Assembly (NCBI GenBank): GCA_964475165.1
Contig: CAYYVN010000004.1
Coordinates: 62,001 to 126,000, forward strand
Source: CAYUHK01 sp964475165
GTDB lineage: Bacteria > Verrucomicrobiota > Kiritimatiellia > JAAZAB01
Length of the DNA stretch: 64,000 nt
Direction: 5' to 3'
Of this stretch, positions 59,462 to 64,000 are shown one piece after another. Position 1 is the first letter of the stretch, and each line of letters opens with the position of its first letter. The notes beneath the pieces were generated by a model that saw nothing but the letters and a program-made list of their open reading frames with translations, was not told the origin of the DNA and searched no databases. The position numbers were made by a program, and so were the translations under genes.

Positions 59462-61666
59462 TCAGGCCATATTTTTGCGTTTTCTGACAATCCATTCTAA
59501 GGCTAATAAGACCATCAGACAAGCGAGAATCGGCAGGCGGTTCCAGAGGGAAATAAAATCTAAGCGTTCCTCAGCGCTGCTCTGCAGCTTGAGCGTCGCC
59601 AGCGCATCACAGAGTTGATCAGGCTCGCAGAATTGTCCTTGGCTGGCCCAAGCCAGTTCCTGGAGGATTTCAACATTGGCTGGTCGCGGATTGAGCTCGG
59701 GCGCGAAAGGCTTGATGAAAAAAGAATAAGGAGCCGAGTTGATCTTGTGACCATTGAATTGTGCCTGGGCAACGGCCTCATAAAATCCTGGTACGGGTGG
59801 CATGAAGCGTAAGGCGAAGCCCTTGAATTTCATGCCCGTCGTCGTGGTCAGCTCGTGTTGCGTCATGGGGAAGGGTAAGCGCCGGTCATCCGGGCCTTTG
59901 ATCTCGCAAGTGACCGAGGCCTTAGTGGCTATATTTTCGAGCCCCGTCAGTTGGGCTCGCAATTCGAGCTCGTCACCCAGAAAAAGCTGCTCGAATTCCG
60001 CGGAGAGTTCCAGTTGATGTTCCTCTATTTCTCCGGCACTGGGCGATAACCAGAACAAGAACTGATTCCAGAATTGCTGATAAGGTTCCTCGCGGCCGGG
60101 ATTCAATTGCCAGCGCCATAGCGAGTCGGTCAATATCGCCGCCACCTTACCTTGCCCGTAATGCTGGGCGATAAGCAGCGGATCACCCTCCGGATCGCTG
60201 GCGATAAGCTTGATGGCTCCTGGTGCCAGCTCAGCTCCTCGAAAGAGGGATAAAACCGGTGGGATCTGGATCCAGGGGGTCTGTTGGTCGCTGGCTAGGA
60301 AGGCCGGGTGCGTGCGCCCTTCGCTGGTCAAGGACAGATTGAAGTTGCCCTCCCGTAAAGTCAAGCCTGCCGCCTGCCTGATAGGCAGTATGAGACGGAG
60401 CGGAGAGGCTGTAAAACCCTCTTTGCTCCAGGCTCGATTGCCACCCAGCAGCACCAGGCTGCCCCCGGCTTCCACGAATTTAAGCAGTGCTTGTGCGCGA
60501 GTGGCTCCCAGTTCCTCGGCGTTTAAGTCGCCCAGAATAACGATCTTGAAATGAGCCAGGATCTCGGCGCTGATATCTGCTGGCGCGGTGCTCTGGGTGC
60601 CATAGGTTAGGAAACGCCCTTCCGGTCCGCGCATCAAACAAACCGGGGTAATCTCTGGGGTTTGCTGCAAGGCGCGCACTAAAAATTTGGATTCATAGCG
60701 CGGCGTGCCTTCGAGATAGAGCAGGCGGTTTTTGGTGTCCGTCACTTGGATGCTTACCGTGAAGCTATTATCATTGGTGCGTGTCTCATTAGGCAGCGGA
60801 GGAATGAAGACTGTATAAGCGAAATTGCCGATATCCGGATGCTGGAGACGAAAAGCCACGCTGCGCGTGCCGCCATCTTCAGCGAGATCGAGGGGTAGTT
60901 CCTGCAGCAGGCGTTCGTTGCTATAGAGCTGCACTCCGATAGCTTGACCACCGGTGCCCTGACCCGAAACCATGACCTTCAGCTCTGAATCCCAGCCCTT
61001 GACCACTCGCCGCGGTGTTTCCACCCCCTCCACGCGCACATCCGTTTCCTTATGCCAAATGCCCGGGGTTTCCGGGCGCACGGTATATATCGGAAAAGGC
61101 CAAGGCGCGGAGGCCCAGTCATCACTGGCTTCGCGTGTATCCAGTCCATCGCTCAATAGCAAGAGCCCGCATATATTTTGCCCTCGATGACGCTCGCTGA
61201 GTTTCTGCAGGCTATTGCGCAAGCTGGTGCTCGAACCGTTGGGGGTGAGGGCTTGATACTCGCCTAAAGAGGCATGTGTGCTGAGATCTTCAGCAAAGGT
61301 GTAGCAAGTCATCAGCGCTTGCGTTCCCAGGGCCTGCAAGCATGCTTGGCGTAAAACAGATTGAGCCTGCACCCAGCGATTGGTCTGTTCCGGCGTTGGC
61401 GCCAGGCTCATGCTGGCGGAAGTGTCCAGGGCGATCAGGAAACGTGGCGGGAAAGTTTCCAGGCGCGTCCGTTTCCATACCGGCATCAGCAGGCACCAAC
61501 CTAAAAGCATCATAAAGAGCAGACGCAACCCGATCAATAGGAGCGTACTGAGCTTACGGGGCAGGTAGCGTTGGGCCGTGAAAACAAGCAGGGTCACGCT
61601 GAGGATGCCCAATAGGATGAAGAGCGCTCCGGAGCTGGTATGTTCAAAAATCAATTGCCCCTTCAT
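59462..61666 (-). CDS. Membrane VWA-domain protein with glutamine-amidotransferase-like region
   Basis: 734 aa. Two N-terminal membrane helices (ALFILLGILSVTLLVF, LLFMMLLGWCLLMPVW) precede a von Willebrand A domain whose MIDAS motif DTSAS is at residues 81-85, with LLLLSDGLDTRE as the second MIDAS strand. The middle shows an Ig-like region (VRVEGVETPRRVVKG). Then comes a class I glutamine-amidotransferase-like fold (IVILGDLNAEELG, VEAGGSLVLLGG) that lacks an obvious catalytic Cys. A C-terminal membrane helix (LPILACLMVLLALEWIV) and short cytoplasmic tail end it. Start overlaps the upstream BatA-like gene (ATGA). A metal-dependent protein-binding partner for the MoxR ATPase is likely. Confidence 0.85.
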   Translation of the reverse strand: MKGQLIFEHTSSGALFILLGILSVTLLVFTAQRYLPRKLSTLLLIGLRLLFMMLLGWCLLMPVWKRTRLETFPPRFLIALDTSASMSLAPTPEQTNRWVQAQSVLRQACLQALGTQALMTCYTFAEDLSTHASLGEYQALTPNGSSTSLRNSLQKLSERHRGQNICGLLLLSDGLDTREASDDWASAPWPFPIYTVRPETPGIWHKETDVRVEGVETPRRVVKGWDSELKVMVSGQGTGGQAIGVQLYSNERLLQELPLDLAEDGGTRSVAFRLQHPDIGNFAYTVFIPPLPNETRTNDNSFTVSIQVTDTKNRLLYLEGTPRYESKFLVRALQQTPEITPVCLMRGPEGRFLTYGTQSTAPADISAEILAHFKIVILGDLNAEELGATRAQALLKFVEAGGSLVLLGGNRAWSKEGFTASPLRLILPIRQAAGLTLREGNFNLSLTSEGRTHPAFLASDQQTPWIQIPPVLSLFRGAELAPGAIKLIASDPEGDPLLIAQHYGQGKVAAILTDSLWRWQLNPGREEPYQQFWNQFLFWLSPSAGEIEEHQLELSAEFEQLFLGDELELRAQLTGLENIATKASVTCEIKGPDDRRLPFPMTQHELTTTTGMKFKGFALRFMPPVPGFYEAVAQAQFNGHKINSAPYSFFIKPFAPELNPRPANVEILQELAWASQGQFCEPDQLCDALATLKLQSSAEERLDFISLWNRLPILACLMVLLALEWIVRKRKNMA

Positions 61667-63909
61667 GAGCTGAGCGTTCCTTTCACGCGCCCCGAATCTT
61701 CCACCTGCAGCATCCGGGAAAGAGAGCTGCCTTGGCGACTGGCATAATTAGCCAAGATCACTTCCAACATACCCAAGATAAAGGCCAGCCATAAAAACTG
61801 TTCGCCCAGCGGGCGCCCCACACGATGCTCCTTGATCAGCTGTAATAAATCATCCTTGCTTTCAGCTAGCTTAACTTGCTTGCTGTTCAAGAGAGCCGGT
61901 ATTTCTCGAGGATTAAGGCGCGCCAGATCCGATTCCATCCGCGGCACATTGACGGCCATAAAAGGTTCATCCTTGTGGCCGGGTCTTTGCAGATAATATA
62001 TGCCCGGCTGATTGATGGCCTCGGCGCTCATCATAGTTTGCGATCCGGATTTGATGGTATGCCGGACGATCTTTTCTCCGGCCGGCCCGCGCAGCTCGGC
62101 CTGGGCCGGCCAAGTTTGCTGGATCGCATCCAAGCGCACATCCCGGCCGGTCCATATAAAACTTTGTTCCTGTTGGACCTGAGCTCCGTGGAGCACGATC
62201 TGATGTATCAACGGTAGAAAGAAGGGCGAGAGTGGAAAGCTGCTCCAGCGCCGGTCAGCCGAAACCGCAAAGCAAAAGACGCGGCCGCGGCCAAATGTGC
62301 GCCGTAAAAGAAAGGGATGATCCTCGTCGGCGACGATGACGATTTCGGATTGCGCCGCCAACGGCTGCCAAAGGAGTTCACGCTTGATGCTGAAATTAGG
62401 CACGGTCCCCGGCGGCAGTTTTAAGCCTGTAAAGAGAGGGTCGCCAGGTTTGAGCAGCCGTAATGTGCGTTTTTGCCCAGAGGGCAGATCCGCGATGGAC
62501 TGGGGCCGGGCCGGTAAACAGGTCCAGTTTTCATAGTCCACCGGCTGACCGCGATCTCCCGGAAAAAGAACCAGCAGCCCGCCCGCGTGCACATATTGCT
62601 CCAAGGCCAAAAGTGCCGGCCCAGAGATGGGCACAGCGTTGCAGAGTATGACGCAAGCTGCATCCGTCAGCGTTTGAGCGTCGTTCAAAGCTGCCATCTC
62701 CACGCGCCTGGCCGCCAGTGCCGCCGATTGAGCGCCCGCTGGCGCCCCTGGCCCAGACCAGGGATTGAGGGCGTGCATCAGAAAAAAAAGATCATCCTCG
62801 GATCCCAGACAAAGCACGGGCAACTGCTGATGAGAGCGCAGCAGGAAATAAAAAGCATTATCCAGCGCCAGGCCATCAGGCGGGGTTTCAATCCGCGCCG
62901 GATACACGCCGGCGGGCAGGGGAGGCAGGTTAAAGATCAGCTCGGCACCGCTATCTTGTTCGATGGTCAAGGCGCGGCGTTCCAGCTCCTCTTCACCCAG
63001 AATTAAGGTTGCGGTGATGTTTTGTGCCGGACCGCTATGCATTAGCTGCACCTTCAGTTTGGCGGCACTTTCGGCTATGACCAGGTCCGGTTGAGTTGCC
63101 ACCATCAGAGGGGCGGAGTTTTCTGGCGCGCTCACACCCAGACTAGTTACAAAAAACATGATCTGAGGGGCGTGGTTCCAGAGGTTGGTTGACCTTGTCG
63201 CCGTCGGGGCCGGCTCTGCTCCTCTAAGGGGCGCGGCGGCGGAGGGATTATGGGATGCAGATGCCGGCGGTGCTTGTTTTCCCAGGTCCTGCCAGGGCAA
63301 CCGCTGGCCATCGCTGATGATGTGGATTTCTTGCTCGCGCATTGGTGATTCACGCAGGGCATGACTGGCCGCCTGCAGGGCGGGGCCCAGGCGCGAGCTT
63401 GTGTTTTTTACCTCTTGGGCCTTGACCAAGGCCATGGCGGCGGCCAGGTCCGTGCTGGGCTGTTCGATAAGTGCCGTGACATCATCATCAGCCAGAAAAA
63501 TGCTCACGCGATCACCCGCTTGCAAGCCTTCGAGGATGGCCAGGATGGTTTCTTTGGAGCTGGCCCATATGTTTTTATTGCCGGAAGTGTAAGCCATGCT
63601 ATAGGAGGCATCCCAGACTATGGCCACATCCCGCTGGCTGCCGCCCAGCAATTGACTGAAAGAACTGATTCTGAGCACGGGCATGGCGAAGCCCAAAGCG
63701 AGGCCCAGGAGCATTAAGGTGCGCAGCAGCCAGAGCAAGAAATTTTCCAGACGAATGCGATTGGCTGAGCGTTTATGGGCCAATTGCAGGAAGCGGATGG
63801 AGCTGAAAGGGATGGTGATGATGCGCCGTTTTTGCATCAAGTGCAACATCAAGGGAATCAAGGCGGCACTGGCAGCCCATAGATATATAGGGTTGATGAA
63901 AGACCACAT
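61663..63909 (-). CDS. BatA-like VWA-domain membrane protein
   Basis: 748 aa. It starts MWSFINPIYLWAASAALIPLMLHL, the N-terminal BatA membrane domain, followed by the conserved IPFSSIRFLQ segment and a second helix (LLWLLRTLMLLGLALGFAMPVL). The VWA MIDAS motif DASYS is at residues 100-104, with HIISDGQRL as a later strand. The periplasmic part includes beta-rich modules and a glutamine-amidotransferase-like segment (ALEQYVHAGGLLVLFPGD). A C-terminal helix (FLWLAFILGMLEVILANYA) anchors it. GGGGAG is 6-9 nt before ATG 63909. Just downstream of a probable DUF58 gene, the standard MoxR-DUF58-VWA context. Confidence 0.88.
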   Translation of the reverse strand: MWSFINPIYLWAASAALIPLMLHLMQKRRIITIPFSSIRFLQLAHKRSANRIRLENFLLWLLRTLMLLGLALGFAMPVLRISSFSQLLGGSQRDVAIVWDASYSMAYTSGNKNIWASSKETILAILEGLQAGDRVSIFLADDDVTALIEQPSTDLAAAMALVKAQEVKNTSSRLGPALQAASHALRESPMREQEIHIISDGQRLPWQDLGKQAPPASASHNPSAAAPLRGAEPAPTATRSTNLWNHAPQIMFFVTSLGVSAPENSAPLMVATQPDLVIAESAAKLKVQLMHSGPAQNITATLILGEEELERRALTIEQDSGAELIFNLPPLPAGVYPARIETPPDGLALDNAFYFLLRSHQQLPVLCLGSEDDLFFLMHALNPWSGPGAPAGAQSAALAARRVEMAALNDAQTLTDAACVILCNAVPISGPALLALEQYVHAGGLLVLFPGDRGQPVDYENWTCLPARPQSIADLPSGQKRTLRLLKPGDPLFTGLKLPPGTVPNFSIKRELLWQPLAAQSEIVIVADEDHPFLLRRTFGRGRVFCFAVSADRRWSSFPLSPFFLPLIHQIVLHGAQVQQEQSFIWTGRDVRLDAIQQTWPAQAELRGPAGEKIVRHTIKSGSQTMMSAEAINQPGIYYLQRPGHKDEPFMAVNVPRMESDLARLNPREIPALLNSKQVKLAESKDDLLQLIKEHRVGRPLGEQFLWLAFILGMLEVILANYASRQGSSLSRMLQVEDSGRVKGTLSS

Positions 63910-63925
63910 GCCTTACTCCCCAAAC

Positions 63926-64000
63926 TTATTTAGCCAAACGCCGGCGTTCTTCCAGATAGGCGCGGAGGAAACGGTCCATCGTCTGCCCGGTATTAACCAA
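63926..64000 (-). CDS. Probable DUF58 protein, C-terminal end only
   Basis: Reading in from the window edge on the minus strand, 24 codons are visible: TGQTMDRFLRAYLEERRRLAK then stop at 63926. The pattern (small residues, Asp, then hydrophobic-x2-Tyr-Leu and basic tail) resembles the C-terminal end of DUF58 proteins. Its position 16 bp upstream of a BatA-like gene is where DUF58 genes usually lie. The visible part is too short to be sure. Confidence 0.5.
   Translation of the reverse strand: MVNTGQTMDRFLRAYLEERRRLAK

Noticed and set aside
1..64000. CRISPR arrays, insertion sequences, prophage genes, rRNA operons, replication origin
   Set aside because: No regularly spaced direct repeats, transposase or integrase motifs, rRNA sequence or DnaA-box cluster was seen on reading both strands.

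Overview
The window is a gene-dense, mostly housekeeping segment of a bacterial chromosome. It is probably from the PVC superphylum (Verrucomicrobiota, Lentisphaerota, Kiritimatiellota and relatives). Pointers to this are a GH172/DUF2961 protein, an HTH plus PTS EIIA regulator, a large MoxR/BatA/VWA locus with giant coiled-coil membrane proteins, Ala/Pro-rich extensions on ribosomal proteins and an EF-Tu with a non-canonical switch I. This placement is an inference from gene content and was not tested by phylogeny.

Layout. 1-0.8 kb: end of a GH172-type protein. 1.0-4.5 kb: glycolytic operon gapA-pgk-tpiA-secG behind a sigma70-like promoter. 4.7-8.0 kb: an M42 aminopeptidase and an EF-G-2-like GTPase, divergently transcribed around a 20-bp GGCC palindrome. 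8.0-10.9 kb: PflX-like radical SAM protein, yebC, ruvC, ruvA, tightly packed (ruvB is not here). 11.1-42.5 kb: one co-directional information-processing supercluster: tRNA-Thr, tuf, rpmG, tRNA-Trp, secE, nusG, rplKAJL, rpoBC, rpsLG, fusA, then the complete S10, spc and alpha blocks (rpsJ to rplQ) with secY, adk, map and infA. rpmD (L30) is absent from its usual place, and tuf sits before secE rather than after fusA.

42.6-49.4 kb: a PilC/GspF inner-membrane protein and a 3-methyladenine DNA glycosylase on the + strand; then, on the - strand, an HTH-EIIA regulator translationally coupled to an unusual RNA methyltransferase (degenerate RsmG-like half plus SpoU/TrmH half). Divergent from these, ctpA and tsaD form an overlapping pair behind a good promoter.

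49.4-64 kb, all on the - strand: transcription enters from the right edge through the end of a probable DUF58 gene, then BatA-like VWA protein, second VWA protein, small secreted beta-sandwich-like protein, a 1196-aa membrane/coiled-coil protein, a PA14/TPR secreted protein split by an apparent single-base frameshift, a secreted protein of unknown function, an FHA-MoxR ATPase fusion, and an amidohydrolase. This is the least standard part of the window and the best candidate for an incompletely described system: an envelope-associated MoxR AAA+/VWA machine whose ATPase carries its own phosphothreonine-recognition module.

No rRNA genes, CRISPR arrays, insertion sequences, phage genes or replication origin were recognised.
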